A stretch of 64,000 nucleotides of DNA from Chromobotia macracanthus (Eukaryota; Chordata; Actinopteri; Cypriniformes; Botiidae): contig JAZGTH010000109.1 of NCBI GenBank assembly GCA_036877525.1, positions 7,501-71,500 on the forward strand. The letters run 5' to 3'. A program made the position numbers and the translations under genes. Numbering within the stretch: the first letter of the stretch is position 1; the number at the start of each line of letters is the position of its first letter. Positions 37,680 to 49,603 of the stretch are shown here, in pieces. Below the pieces are notes generated by a model. The model saw nothing but the letters and a program-made list of their open reading frames with translations. It searched no databases and was not told where the DNA came from.

Positions 37680-38010
37680 AAATATTAGACAATTAGTCAA
37701 TTAATATGATAGATGATAGGCATCATATTAAGCAAGATGTGCCATTCCAGCTTACATGGAGATGACGCTTTGAAAGAATTTTATAGGACAAGGGTATAAG
37801 GGATTTGGAACAATACCATAAGATATCTGAATATTGCATAATGAAAGAGAAAGGGAGACAAAGACATAGCGAAATAGAAGAGTCTTTAGGACTGTAGTTA
37901 AATTATTATGCTAAAAGCAATATTGACATTTACAAAATGTACCTAAGCCAAGTTAAATGTCAGCAGTCTCCCTGTAAGCCAACACGATGACAATGGCAAG
38001 GGACCAAAAC
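37680..38010 (-). mobile_element. L2-related 3' UTR fragment
   Basis: AGTCAATTAATATGATAGAT … AAGCAAGATGTGCCATTCCA … GAATATTGCATAATGAAAGA parallels 47118-47290 base for base with moderate divergence. It continues with an AATGGCAAGGGACC motif like that at 32243-32256 in the L2 copy. Confidence 0.6.
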
Positions 38011-38134
38011 TGCAATAATGTATAAATGAAGTTAGATTCTGATCTGTCAGATGTAAAATATCCGATGTAAAATAGATGTAAAATATATTTTTTGTGCCAG
38101 TGTAAACAGCCTCTGTGTGCTTGTGTGATCTGGC

Positions 38135-38230
38135 TCATCTCCACAGCTCCAGTTCATCTACAGTACTGGCATCCACAATCTGCATGCCGTGTTTGTCTTT
38201 GCCAATCACACTTGGCTCCTCCAACAAGAC
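38135..38230 (-). CDS. Possible terminal exon, unidentified
   Basis: After a good acceptor (TTCTGATGTTTCAG), 31 codons run to TGA (38135-38137): VLLEEPSVIGKDKHGMQIVD then ASTVDELELWR. The peptide is charged and non-repetitive. I do not recognise the protein. The exon is short enough that a chance acceptor-plus-ORF is quite possible. Confidence 0.3.
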   Translation of the reverse strand, partial: VLLEEPSVIGKDKHGMQIVDASTVDELELWR

Positions 38231-38612
38231 CTGAAACATCAGAACATGGCCGTTAAAGCTAATTAAGGTGCTAATTGAATTAAATGACTCTGGTAATGAG
38301 CAGATGAGCAACATAAAAAGCAAAGAATCAGAACAACCTAATTAACAAAAGAGCCCGGCTTAATTATATCGCTTAAATACATGCAGCACTGCCCTTCCAT
38401 ATTGTTAATTGGTGCACAGGGAAATTTATGATAATTGGGGTAATGATGGCTGCGCATGGGTACATTCCCAAGCGTGCAGGAGTAATTATAAAATATAACT
38501 GACAGTGTGCTGCTGTTAATTAATACTCAGAGTATTGTATGGTTTATCACTGGTTTATTTGTATAGCTTGTCTGGTGATATCTGAGTTGCTTTATGTTAT
38601 TGTTTTGTCCAG

Positions 38613-38782
38613 GCTGGGCATACAGTAGGAGGTCTGGGACTACAAACTTGGGACTGAAAATCAGTTTGATGTCCTTCCTGGTTCTCCAGTCATGCTGGAT
38701 AAAGTCTGGAGGAGTCATAGTGGAGTCTGCACCAGCCCGAGTGTATGCTGGCATTAAAGCACAAATCAACATGCAAAAATAA
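38613..38782. other. Open segment on both strands, unresolved
   Basis: Plus strand: acceptor-like TGTTTTGTCCAG then a frame containing SRRSGTTNLGLKISLMSFLV to TAA. Minus strand: acceptor-like TGCTTTAATGCCAG (exon from 38747) then DSTMTPPDFIQHDWRTRKDI. Both look protein-like and neither was recognised. A repeat-derived segment is also possible. Confidence 0.25.
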
Positions 38783-38980
38783 ATACTCAATAAAATAAAT
38801 AAAAAAAATAAAATAAAACTCAAATCAAGCAAAATTATTTGCCAATGGGGGGAGAAAATTTTACTTTGTAAGATGTCTTGAAATATGACAAAAAAACTTG
38901 ACAAAAGTTCTTACCATCTTAAAACATGATAGTTAACTAGATTGTTACAGTTGTTGCTGTCAACAATTAGAACTTTTTCA

Positions 38981-40270
38981 CTACTCCCCAATTAACTTTC
39001 TCCATTCTGAAATGGCATTTTTGTAGGAGGAATTTACATCATGGCCATGGATTGCATCTGAAATCACTTCTGTCTGAAGCACAGACAAGAGAGTTCCAAC
39101 ACATTTTGGGCACATAAGATAAAGTGCATAACTTCATGTAGGTCTTCTTTTGGAAAAGTTGTAACAGGTTAGGGTTAGGGTAACCAATAGCCAGCATGTA
39201 GTTGTTCTCAGACACATTCAGAAGGGAAAAAGAGAGTGGACTTCCGTTGAGGAAGGAATCAGAGTTTTCTGTTGGCTAGAAACAAAAACACAAAAATAAA
39301 TGAGCAGTGCATCTTGATATAAATAGCCACTCCTCTATTCCTCGTGGTCTTAAAGAAACATAAAGGTTAATGTATGTCTTACCTCAAGGATGTGCAGCAT
39401 TGCTTCACTTGCATGTCCCATCTTTTATGGTGGGGTTACAGGTGATGGGAAAATCTCTGGAAAGAGCCTTCATCATGCCCATGGAGCATTTCACTATTAA
39501 GGAGAACAAACAGTGTTATATGATTTACTGCAATTAATGAGTTGAGCATGCATTAAGAGTTTCACTTTGCCCCCAATCTTGTTTCATTCATATACAATTC
39601 TGCATTAAAAAATAATACATTTTCTTTTAATGAAAGGTTATAGAAAGTACTGGACTTGCTTTTAGTTGAAAGGAGATTGAAATAATTGGTTTCAAAGGAA
39701 TGAACAAATCAATGTCAAAACCCACAACCAACACTAAACAGACCATGATAATGGCCATTAACTAGTGATTGAAAATCTATTTATTAAACTCACTTGTTTT
39801 CAAAAGAATCTGTTTCACTTCTTTTACTGGTTTCAAATAAGACATTGACAACAAGCACGTTAATTATTGGTTGATCTTGTTTATCTGAAGACTTCAAGTA
39901 GCAAAGGCAAGTAGTTTACCTCTATCCAGTGTTATTGGTGGCTTCAAAACATTTTTGTAAACCCCATATAATTCAGCTGTGCTGTTTTCCTAACGGGCCT
40001 TTAGTTTGGTGAAGAATCTGGGGTTTCCTTTGTCAAGAATCTGGCCAAGTTCATCCATCACCTGGAATAATCCCACACATACACATTCGTAAAAAGAATT
40101 TGAGTCAATAGGAGCTAAAATATGTTAGCAAATATATTACTTACATAATCAAGTTCTCTGAAACATGGGTATGCTGGCAGTATTTTTGACAATCTGTCCT
40201 GATCCTTCAAAGGACCTGATAAAGCAGTAGCAGCAGTATCAAGCCTCATTGTTGCACTGCCATCAAATTC
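38981..40270 (-). pseudogene. SAMD3-like multicopy fish gene, pseudogene
   Basis: Four exons in order on the minus strand with matching phases. Exon a, 40145-40270: EFDGSATMRLDTAATALSGP, KILPAYPCFRELDY, donor GTAAGT. Exon b, 39920-40061: VMDELGQILDKGNPRFFTKL, then TAG at 39990-39992, then ENSTAELYGVYKNVLKPPIT. Exon c, 39383-39493: MGMMKALSRDFPIT, then a one-base frameshift near 39416, then HASEAMLHILE. Terminal exon, 38981-39275: PTENSDSFLNGSPLSFSLLN, NNYMLAIG, a telomere-type insert, TTFPKEDLHE, KCVGTLLSVLQTEVISDAIH, ISEWRKLIGE, stop. The strings match a family I recall as 'sterile alpha motif domain-containing 3-like' in teleosts. That name is from memory, no SAM domain is in this part, and the function is unknown. 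The 5' exons are missing at 40270. Confidence 0.8.
39167..39180 (+). repeat. Telomere-type insert inside pseudogene exon
   Basis: GGTTAGGGTTAGGG sits between the codons for AIG and TTFPKED of the SAMD3-like terminal exon, where the family has only two to four residues. It shifts the frame. Confidence 0.85.
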
Positions 40271-40438
40271 CAGATGCCATTCAGAGACATTAGGGAGTCA
40301 CTAATGAGTGAAGCGCTGGATGTTTTTAATAACTTTCAAAACCTATTTGACACTGTTTCCACTACATATATGCAAGATGCAACTCTAAAAAAGCAGTTCA
40401 TGGGAGTTAAAGCAGAAGAAATTAAAATTTCCCAGACT

Positions 40439-40451
40439 GTTAGGGTTAGGG
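40439..40451 (+). repeat. Short telomere-type insert
   Basis: GTTAGGGTTAGGG directly follows the readable ISQTV segment of the transposase-like ORF; the recognisable frame is lost after it. Confidence 0.8.
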
Positions 40452-41049
40452 CCTCCTGACCTTGAGGAAAAAGGGAGCGTCTAAAGCTCTAACAATAAGA
40501 TGCTTTTACTATATTTCTCTAGTCCGAAGTTAGGAACAACTTATTTTACATCCAATAGTTGTACTGAGGCTTAAATGTTTGACAGTGAACCAAGGCAGAG
40601 TCCAGGCTGGATTTTTCAATGACATTGTTGTTGGGGATATTTTTAAGTCCACTGTTCTTTGTGAGACCCAATGCCCTGCAGCTTATCCTGTATACTGATG
40701 AAATATAATTGTGCAACCCCCTGGGGTCTCATATCTCTATAAACTCCTAATTATGTAAATCCTAAACTAGGGTCTAAGTTAGCTGCCATCCATTTACTTG
40801 CTATTGCAAAATCAAGTGACATCTTTCAGCGTGGTGTAGATGTAATTTTGCAGAGAATACATGATTTAAATTTGTTAAACTGCCAAGGGGGAGAGAGCCA
40901 TATATGGTGCAGTAGTTTCTTTCTGTGGTGGTATGCTGGCTCGGACACTGAGTGTCATTTTGAAGATATGCAAGTTTACTTTGATTCAGAAACATTTGCC
41001 AAGCGGTCTTAGATAGACATGTCAGACAATGTATTAAAATTGAGAGGGC

Positions 41050-41090
41050 AGATCAGAGGGCAGAGGGCAGAGGGCAGAGGCCAGAGGCCA
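41050..41090. repeat. Short AGAGGGC tandem repeat
   Basis: About five AGAGGGC/AGAGGCC units inside the transposase-like pseudogene, probably a local expansion in the coding sequence. Confidence 0.85.
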
Positions 41091-42199
41091 GACGTTCTGA
41101 GAAACAGTTTGAAAACCACTTAGGAATTAATAGGAAAAGCAAACTTTTTGATTTTCCAGACTTTGATCTCATCAGTCAAACACCTCAGGATATTATGCAT
41201 GTGATATTAGGAGTGGCACCACTGGAAGTAAAAACTGCACCTAAACATCTTGTGCTGTCTGGGCAACTGGACTTGGACACATTAAACAGTGTCTAACTAA
41301 CCCCTACTCAACTGTTGTCAGAGACAAACCTTGACCCATTACTGTCACTACGTTAGAGATTGTTTAGATCTTATTTGCACCAGTTATTTTTTTGTGGCAA
41401 CTATTGCAAAGCTTAAGTTATTAAGCAGCATTTGAGTAATATAAAAAACTGTTTTTTCCTAAGAAGCCTATAACACCAAAGCAACATTATTTGATACACG
41501 TTCCTGAGCAGATTACAGATTTAGGTCCAGTGCTGAGGCACGTGTATGAGGTTTGAATCTAAACACCTTTTTTTTCAAACAGTGGTCTTTTAAGTTAAAT
41601 TTCAAGAATGTTAGCAAGTCCTTGGTTAAACACAGTCAGATCTTTGAGAGTTGTCTCTGATATAAAATATCAGTAGTGAGAATCACTATCACTGTTTTCA
41701 AAAGATGTACTAATGGGTCCTGCATTGGAAGTGGGAAACATGATGTGCAGGATAAAATGATAGCTTTTTTGGGTGTAGAAAAGGGTCATGCATCATGTAG
41801 TATCTGTAAAATGGCTTGAGCTAAGTGGCAACAAGTACTTGTGCTATAAGTCAGTGATTGTAACTAATGTAATTGAAGGTGTTCCTGTATTTGGGCTCAT
41901 AAAATACATATATATTGCAAATTCTTCATTGTATTGCTTCGGATGTCTGGTTTATAACACAGTGGGTTTCAGTCGTGATTTTGTATGTTATGAAACTGAG
42001 GTTCCAAACCTTGCTCAAGCCACTGAGATGTGTGGATTATACATCATATTATACACTCAGTTTTAAGAACCGCACTTACATTCCTCTGAAGTATTATCTT
42101 GAAGATGTGAGTGAGATGTGCACCACTGACCACTCATTTACTGAAATCAAAGAAAGGCAAAGCCTTTCAACAGAGAACATGCAGTCAGTTTAGGCATAG

Positions 42200-44430
42200 T
42201 CTCTTCTTGTTTTATTTATTTTACATTGTAATCCTCATTTTAATAAATGACTGCATTGACCTAATAGAAAAGACTTTGTTAAAATTAAATTTGAGTTCGG
42301 ATCCTTATGTATACTTGGTTACTGTTATAAAGAAAAAAAACGTGCATGTTCAATTTATGAGATCTACTGGATACTTGTTTTCACTGGTTTTCTCAATATA
42401 AATTGACACCGTTGTCACCATCAAATAAAATGTTATGATTCTCTGATTTGCGGCTTCTTGTTTCTCATTTGGTTCAAAAGTTAAGAAATGTAAAGAAAAA
42501 TAATGTATTTTTAAAAATTATTATTAAATTATTCTTTAAAATAATTTAAGAACACGTTTCTTTTTCTAAGAACACAATGTTTAGGACATCCTGACACAAT
42601 TTTAATTAAGAAAATATGACTTCAAATTCTTGTTTCAGGATAGACTGTGCTAAATATATTGTTCACTTAAAAAAAATAATTAAAAAAAATATAAAGTTAA
42701 CTCAGTTCATTGACAGAAATAGATTAGAAGATTAAAAGATTAGAATTAATGTTATTGTAAGCAAGAAAAGTTATAAATTCTTAAAACAAGCAAAATAATC
42801 AAGAAAATAATTCTACACTAGTTAATTTATCTTGGAAGAGCTTGCCTATTATTGAACAAATTATTGCCTATTTTTAAGATTTTTTTTGGCTTGTCAAGAT
42901 TTGATTTTTTGTAGTGCAAATACTGAAATTCATGTATGCATTTTCCATTTGTTACGTTAATAATATCCAAATTTTTTATGAAAACTGTTTCTAATAAACT
43001 AGAAGGATGCAAAACAAAGACATTCTCATTACGGTCTCAAGGTCTCAACTTTGGGCCCCACTGTATGCTGACGTTACCTAAAGAGACTGTTACTGTAGTG
43101 TGCACTCAACTGTTGTGTTTTGTTGTTTGTCATCAATTATTTTGTACATTTGGTCCCACTGTAGATATGTTTTTACAGTAATGGCTTCCATGCACACTTC
43201 ACTGCTCTACAGCTAACAGCTGGATCTGTTATAATTTAACTGGTTCTGGTTGAGTACAGGCTCTGTAATGTCTCTTTATATTTGCAGCCTGCAAGATAAA
43301 AATCCCTAATGCCTCTATATTAAAATAGCTTGCCTCATTTACAAATGTAATTTGAATTTAGGATAGTCTTCCAATATCCCACTCATTTGGATGGCAATTG
43401 AAGGGCCTTGTATTTTCTGAGCTCTCTCTATCTCTCTTGCGACTGATGGAGTGATTAGAGGTGCTCAGAGCTGTTGGGGATTAGGCAAGCAAAGAGAGTG
43501 TAAATTGGCAAGGATGTTTTATCAGTGCGTGTCACAATATATGAAAGCAGATGTGCATGGGTGAAGCTGCTCTCCCACATTACGCTGGTGGAATAATTGA
43601 GATCTTTTTTAGTCCCCCAGATTAGCACTCTCACCGATCACGCTGTCACCTTGACGTGAACACTTCATTTGCCTTGTATGCACACCAGATCTATTTTGCT
43701 TTCATAATGGGCTGATATTACCGCTGCACAAAGATGATGAAGACATCAGTGTGATAGATAGGCAGAAGATTAAATAGGATCTTTATGTCTTTTTGATCAT
43801 CAGTTATGACGGCATGTTGAGATGAACCAAGTTGGGTGCTGATTTGCTCTTTATTGGATGCAAACATAAGCCAGGGACAGCCAGGCTTGTGCTGATGGTC
43901 TCATTTAAGGTGGAATGGACCTTCTCCACATCCATGGTCGATATAGACATTCTACCAACACGAAGCTTTCATGTTGTAGTAGGCAAAATTTGGTGTTAAC
44001 ATTTACAGCAGTAATGCTACAAAACTCCAAGGACAATTTATTTTTTTTATATGATTTTGTTATAAAATCTTAATTTATTTGTTTGATTTTGATGTCATTT
44101 TGAGTATAATATTTGACTTCCTTCAAAAAGATCCATACTCACATTTACATTTATTCATTAATCACATATGATTTTGAACATCGTTTTTTTATTTCTCTTA
44201 CAACCAGGAAAAGTTTTAGCTATTTGGTCTTCCTAAATGTTTAATATGCAAGTCATTTGTAGGTTGATTTCCTTAAAAAGTGGGTTAACCCTAAAAGTGT
44301 GGTTGTTGTAAAGTGTTCTTGTTTGTGTTCTTCTATTTAAACAAACTTGCCTGTTTGCTTTGTGGCCATGTACAACATACTTTTAACTAACAAATGTATA
44401 CATTACAGTCTTTCACTTGTAGAAAAATGG
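42200..44430. other. No gene seen
   Basis: AT-rich to 43370. 43390-43900 is of higher complexity, unrepetitive and without ORFs; it is a candidate conserved non-coding stretch by appearance only. Confidence 0.4.
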
Positions 44431-44434
44431 ACCA

Positions 44435-44860
44435 AAAACACTAGCTACATCTACATGGGGGCTTTTTGTTTCAATCAGTATTAAATCAGTTAGATTGATG
44501 AATTTGAACACAGTGCTTACATGGACATGGAATAAAGTAATCAGGCTGATATGTTTACATGACACAAGCTTAGAATCGTATTTAAGGTTTTGACATGCAT
44601 ACAGTGCACAAATTCCAAGATATGCATACTAGTAGCCACTCTATTGCCATTGCTTCTTTTTTTAGTTTTGCAAAGCACAATTAACATTAAAAAAACTGAG
44701 CAACATTATGATTTCTTTAACCATCCAGTTTTGCTTTGCCATCTTTGACAACAACAGCCGTGCGTCATACATCATTACGAGATTTTTACATCATTACACA
44801 TGCACAGAACTCGTTTTGACATCACCTTAAACACACTCACTAAAGACACATTCACAGTCC
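44435..44860. repeat. MITE-like repeat, TACATGG-ended
   Basis: CTAGCTACATCTACATGGGG begins it, with TTACATGGACATGGAATAAA and GTTTACATGACAC inside. The block resembles 53940-54165, which ends CATGTAAACGTAGTCAGTG. Such words are typical of a non-autonomous fish DNA transposon; precise termini were not determined. Confidence 0.5.
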
Positions 44861-46760
44861 ACCTTAAAACTGGTAGATTAAACAAGATTTTTTTTCTGAT
44901 ATGCAGAGCAAGGCTTGGGCACTTAGCTGTGACAGATACTAATGTTTAAATCAGCCTCCCAGACCAAACTGGGCTGTTGCTCATTGAAATGTCACCTGTT
45001 TCCATCAACTGATTTGCATAATGCAAAGTTTCTCACTCGTAAAATACAGATTAAGAGGGGAGATGGGGAGCAGTTTGTAAAAGTGGAGAATCATTTTATA
45101 GCACTGGCTTCCCTGGTGATTAACTCGGCCACCAGTATGACTGAGGCTTAAAACTACGGTATTAATTACATGCCTACAAACTGCTCAGCCACATAGTAAT
45201 GACCTCAGATCAGAGTAGGGCATGAGTAGGTGCTATACAATAATCATGGTATGAAATCACACAGAGACGTACTTGCTGAGTATCATGCCATGTTCACAAC
45301 CAACCTTTTTTTAGTTTTTCTTTGTGTATTTTCAGTTTTGTACTATTATAAGAACTGGTTGTGAGGATCAAATCCCTGTTTTTGAAGTTTTTTATGGATG
45401 GCCTTTTTATGGAATAATTGAAGGTTACTTACTTCCCAGCAAACACAGAAAATTCCTCTATCATTAGTGTTTGATTATTTTTTGGGAACCAAATGATAAT
45501 TTTCCAAGAATGTCCTTATTAGTTTTTTTAATCACAAAATAACAATCCCTGGCAACCAAAAGCTAAAGTTCTGTTTATGTAAAGAAAACCTTCCTAGTTA
45601 ACCAAAAATAAACCTTAAAAAGGACATTCTGGGAGAATTAGCTCTGTTTTGACCTGATTTTGGAACCTCATTTTTAGCTGGGTTATTCCCACTTGTGTTG
45701 CAAACAAACATTGCCGTAAACACAGTAAGCAATAAACGTAATATTCTAAGTACTAACATTTAATAAAAATAAACAGCAAAATTCAGAAGTTAACGTTGAT
45801 GAAACGCATTTAGTCTGTGGTATTGTTATATTATTAATATTTATGTATGTGTTGCCTGACAGTAGAGGAGAGATTCCCATCTCATTCCTGATCATTTAAC
45901 TTAGTACTAATGTGTGTCAGATTAAATTCCAAAATGTTTAAGTGGTGTTGTCCCAAAGGTGTTGTGCTGGGACCCTCACTTTTCTTCTTGACAGTCGATC
46001 AATGAATTTAATTTTTTGGGTCTCTAAACACTACACAGAATGAAGAAAAGTGGAGCGCTGCTCTGTGTTTGATAGCAGCCCACTGCGAACATTTTCTGTC
46101 TAATTTGTAAGCTTGTTGCAGCAGTGGGTGAGAATTGACTCTGGCACGACTAGCTTTTAGCATGAAGTGACACCTGACCAAGGATTTCTCAGACACTAGC
46201 CTTATTAAGGCATGCAAGGACACCTTTCATCCCCTGCATTGCATGCAAGGATTGCTGTTGCCGGGCTGATAATGCTGGATGGCTGATAAAGTCAAGGAGT
46301 AATGGCTTTTTACTAATGAGAAAAGTGTCACTGATTATGACGAATAGCCTTGGACCAACAGGCTAAGCTGCAACACAAACCTCCAATTGATCGCAGGTTT
46401 GTATTTCATTATGTGCAGTCCCACTTATTTATTTTAAAATACAGTTTTACCAAAAAGATTTAATTCCCACAACTTTCAATTTCTCTCAGAAACAGATGTG
46501 TATGGCATTAAGAAAATAGCATAAATTTAGCCAGTAATATCAGCAAAATGTCCCCCTATGAGGACAGCATGAAGGAACATGATAAACAATTGTTGATTCA
46601 TTCAAACAAAAATTTGTCTCAACTTTTTCTCAACTTCTTAAGTGTAGTCTTGTTATAAAAAAAGGAGTCATGGATTAATGAAATGAGAAAAAAGGTGATA
46701 TCAGTTTGCTATTTACATATTAGAAAGACACTGGGAATGTAGAACGTACAATGAAATAAT
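44861..46760. other. No gene seen; one degenerate repeat
   Basis: 45427-45680 resembles the dispersed repeat at 16890-17170 (CCCAGCAAACACAGAAAATT start). 44890-45240 is unique-looking and has an open stretch without a recognised domain. Confidence 0.4.
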
Positions 46761-46764
46761 GAAA

Positions 46765-47700
46765 AATTAAATATATAAATACAATTATAGCACATTTTAC
46801 AATATTGTTTCAAAGCGTTTCAAAGCAGCTTCACATACAATGAAAATAAGAAAACAAAAACAACCAGGAAATTTATGAAACCTGTACAACACATAATGAA
46901 CGATACAAATTTGCAATAATACAGTGTATTCTATGATAAATATTAGTAAACTAATTAGGAATACTAAGATTATAATTGGTTTATGAATTTAAAGTTGACT
47001 GATGTGATAACTACAATACATTTGAACCATTTGAGAAAATGGATGTGCATCAGAAATACCTTTCATTGCATGCAAAGGCTTATACCTCAGTAGTTTATGT
47101 TTTGAGACTATGCATGATTTAGTCAATTAACATGAAAGATAACACATATCATGTTATGCAAGATATGCTGTTACATCTTACAAGGAAATGAGGCTTAGAA
47201 GATAACATTTTACAGAACAGGAGTATAAGGAATTTGCAATAATACTATAAAATATCTGAACTTTGCATTATGAGAGAATGAACATCTTTAGGAATGTAGT
47301 TTAATTGTTATATTAAAGCAAATCATCTGTCACTCTGATGAGGGCAGTCTCTGTACTGCTATAAATTAGACCTTGATATGGTCTAATTTCTGACTGGAAA
47401 TCCTCGCAGATACCATTTCTTTTCAGGAAAAACATCCGTAAGGACACCACCACCGTACTCAAACACCACCGTTTGAGTATTTTTGAGGTGTAAAAAAAAA
47501 AGGTGTTTTTTTTACACATTTTGAGAAATTAAAGGTAAATTTGACATGGGTCTGTAATTTACTAATTCCCTGGGATCAAGTTTTCGGACATATCTTAGCA
47601 CCAAAAATGAGATATCAATACTATGTAGCCAATCTATAAATTATATGATCTATAATTTCAGGAAGCATCTCCTTCAGCAACCTGATAAATATACACTGTA
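46765..47700 (-). mobile_element. L2 LINE with internal deletion
   Basis: The 3' tail is at 46770-46870 (TTATAGCACATTTTACAATA, AGCGTTTCAAAGCAGC). The UTR is shared with 31190-31252 and 37680-37900. An RT piece at 47313-47420 (EDFQSEIRPY, then STETALIRVTDDLL) is followed by more 5' ORF2 at 47520-47700. The RT palm between UTR and STETAL is deleted. Confidence 0.8.
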
Positions 47701-48057
47701 AAAATAAATTGTTGTTTCAACCTAAAATGTGTTTATGCTGCCTTAAAATATTAACTTTAGTTAAGACAACTTCACAGTTTACGTTAACTAAGAATTCAAT
47801 TCATTAACAACGATACTGTATGAAGCATACAGTGATGTACTGCATAAAATACAGAGTAATGTACTGCATTAACAATAATACTGTATAAACATATGAAAGT
47901 GTCTAAAATCAAACAAGATATGTTTATATTTAGTTACATAAATTGGTATTGCCAAAGTACCACGTTAAAACAAAATGAACGTTCATTGTTTTAAAACACA
48001 GCCAGAAATTCACAAGGCAAATCATGAACTAAAAGGTGCACATTATATCCTTTTTAG
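47700..48057. other. No gene seen
   Basis: AT-rich; repeats of ATACTGTATRAAGCATA and GTACTGCAT words at 47810-47890 only. Confidence 0.4.
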
Positions 48058-48870
48058 TTAGGACACTATAGTTTTGCAAAGGAGTCTATTTTTCAGCCCA
48101 TGCACCGTCACATTACACTGATCACCTCCAAGGTCAATGAAAATCTTTTGAATGACCTTAAATGTGCAGCGTAGTTTTTTGGCATAATTAAGCACAAAAA
48201 TCAGCCCAACTAGTAGAGCTACAGTATGAGGTCTTTGACTGCTCTGTGGTGCTGGAGGAACAGATTGTCCTGAGAGATGTCAAATGCATCATCTCCATCT
48301 GGCAATATGAGAATTCCCACATCCATTCTTGCCATCACACGGTCTTCAATGTCCGATTCCTACAGTAATTGTATTATCAAAACATTTACTCAAAATGTCA
48401 GTTATTTTATTGAAATAATGTATAACCCAATTTGTAGCAGAAAATTACGAAAATTACGGAGAATAAGTATCTTAATTCTGAGACCCTGCTTGCAAAATGC
48501 TAAAGTCTTTTGTAATTTACTGTTTTCTACATTAAATCACCCTACATAATGTAAAGAAAATTCTATAAAAATACTGTGTAACCTTAATATCTTTAATACC
48601 GACCAAGGCCATGTCAAAAGACTGAAATCACTGTAAATTAAGTGAAATAAATCAAACTTTGGCATTCGTTAGTTTCATATTATGAAACCATCCTAGATTT
48701 CACAGACAGGGTCATGATTAGACATATACAGACCATTGTTTTAAGTAAAGGTATAATATTACCATGCAAGTCTACTGCTGATAGTGCTACTGAATCAGAA
48801 GAAATCTGATGGATCCTTGCTGAGGTAATGTGGAAAGCCCTGAAGAACAACAGCCATTTTCATTGACATG
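48058..48870 (-). pseudogene. Second SAMD3-like copy, C-terminal part
   Basis: Minus strand. The terminal exon at 48058-48359 has acceptor ATTACTGTAG and encodes ESDIEDRVMARMDVGILILP, DGDDAFDIS, then, after a one-base shift near 48232, VALLVGLIFVLNYAKKLRCT and FKVIQKIFIDLGGDQC, VTVHGLKNRL, stop TAA (48058-48060). A further piece at 48798-48872 encodes SMSMKMAVVLQGFPHYLSKD then PSDFF and a stop. These match the C-terminal region of the same teleost family as 38981-40270 but a different portion, so the two are not overlapping duplicates. The domain's function is unknown. The LLVGLIFVLNY segment is hydrophobic but is probably a buried helix. Confidence 0.7.
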
Positions 48871-48954
48871 GAATTCTTAAATAACAGGAAAAAGTTTTAA
48901 AAAGACTGATTTAGGGTAAGGCTGACAAAAATATAACTGCTTTATAACTGTCTC

Positions 48955-49065
48955 TAGTCTAAAGGGCTGCTCACAACAAGAACGATAACAGTAACTGTAA
49001 ATATAACGATAATTATATTTGCGTCCACACCAGTGAATGATAACGTGATTGTCCTCAGCATGCTG
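48955..49065. repeat. hAT-MITE-like repeat
   Basis: GGGCTGCTCACAACAAGAAC, ATAACGATAATTATATTTGC and GCGTCCACACCAGTGAATGA are words typical of small non-autonomous fish elements built on 'ACGATAAC'. Ends not resolved. Confidence 0.45.
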
Positions 49066-49119
49066 TGTTTCCAGCATATCCAAACAATGAATTTTTTGTT
49101 TGTTTGTTTGAAAATTACT

Positions 49120-49215
49120 TGCATTTCCAATGCCTTGCACAGATCCTGCCAATCAATGTTGGGGTGGGACTATACTATGGGGTCCTTGTAAGTGATGTCA
49201 CTTACTGCTGACCGC
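49120..49215. repeat. Dispersed repeat shared with 57360-57480
   Basis: GGGGTGGGACTATACTATGG … GTAAGTGATGTCACTTA corresponds to GGAGTGGGACTTTACAATGG … GGAAGTGATGTCACTCA at 57427-57476. Confidence 0.7.
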
Positions 49216-49603
49216 ATTTTAGAGTGCACCTAGTAAATATGCAAGTTACAAGAAATACTTTTTATAAGCAGCACTTCAATGACAAAATAACATATCACAT
49301 TCTGTTACAGTCAAATGAGAAATCAGCTGGTAAAAGCAAATAACCAGTTAACCAGGTATGACATATCAAACTAAGAATATTAACCAGAGTTTTATTATAT
49401 AGTAGGTGTATGGTTATTGTAGCAAAACCATGGTTAATTTGTGGTGAAGGTGGTTATGCCATGAACAACAACGATGTTTATCTACTTAGTGACTTGTGTT
49501 TAGTGTTTAGTATCACTTTACATTGATATTAGAAAAGTACCGCGATACCCTTCTGTTAGAAATGATGATTTCTCATTTATTAGTGTCGCTACTTTAAGAA
49601 CAG

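Larger units (their letters stand above)
40271..42193 (+). pseudogene. Intronless transposase-like multicopy fish ORF, decayed
   Basis: Plus-strand remnants of one long intronless ORF, in order: SLMSEALDVFNNFQNLFDTV (about 40306-40365) and ATLKKQF; NALQLILYTDEI-stop-LCNPLGSH (about 40670-40735); NRKSKLFDFPDFDLISQTPQ, DIMHVILGVAPLEVK and HLVLSGQLDLDTLNS (41130-41295); TPKQHYLIHVPEQI and NFKNVSKSLVKHSQIFESCL (41480-41660); WLELSGNKYLCYKSVIVTNV and NRTYIPLKYYLEDVS (41810-42110). It has many stops and frameshifts. I recall this as a very abundant uncharacterised fish protein family, and the Asp-x-Met-His motif resembles KDZ/Plavaka-type transposases, so a DNA-transposon origin is inferred. A telomere-type insert (40439-40451) interrupts it. 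Confidence 0.7.
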
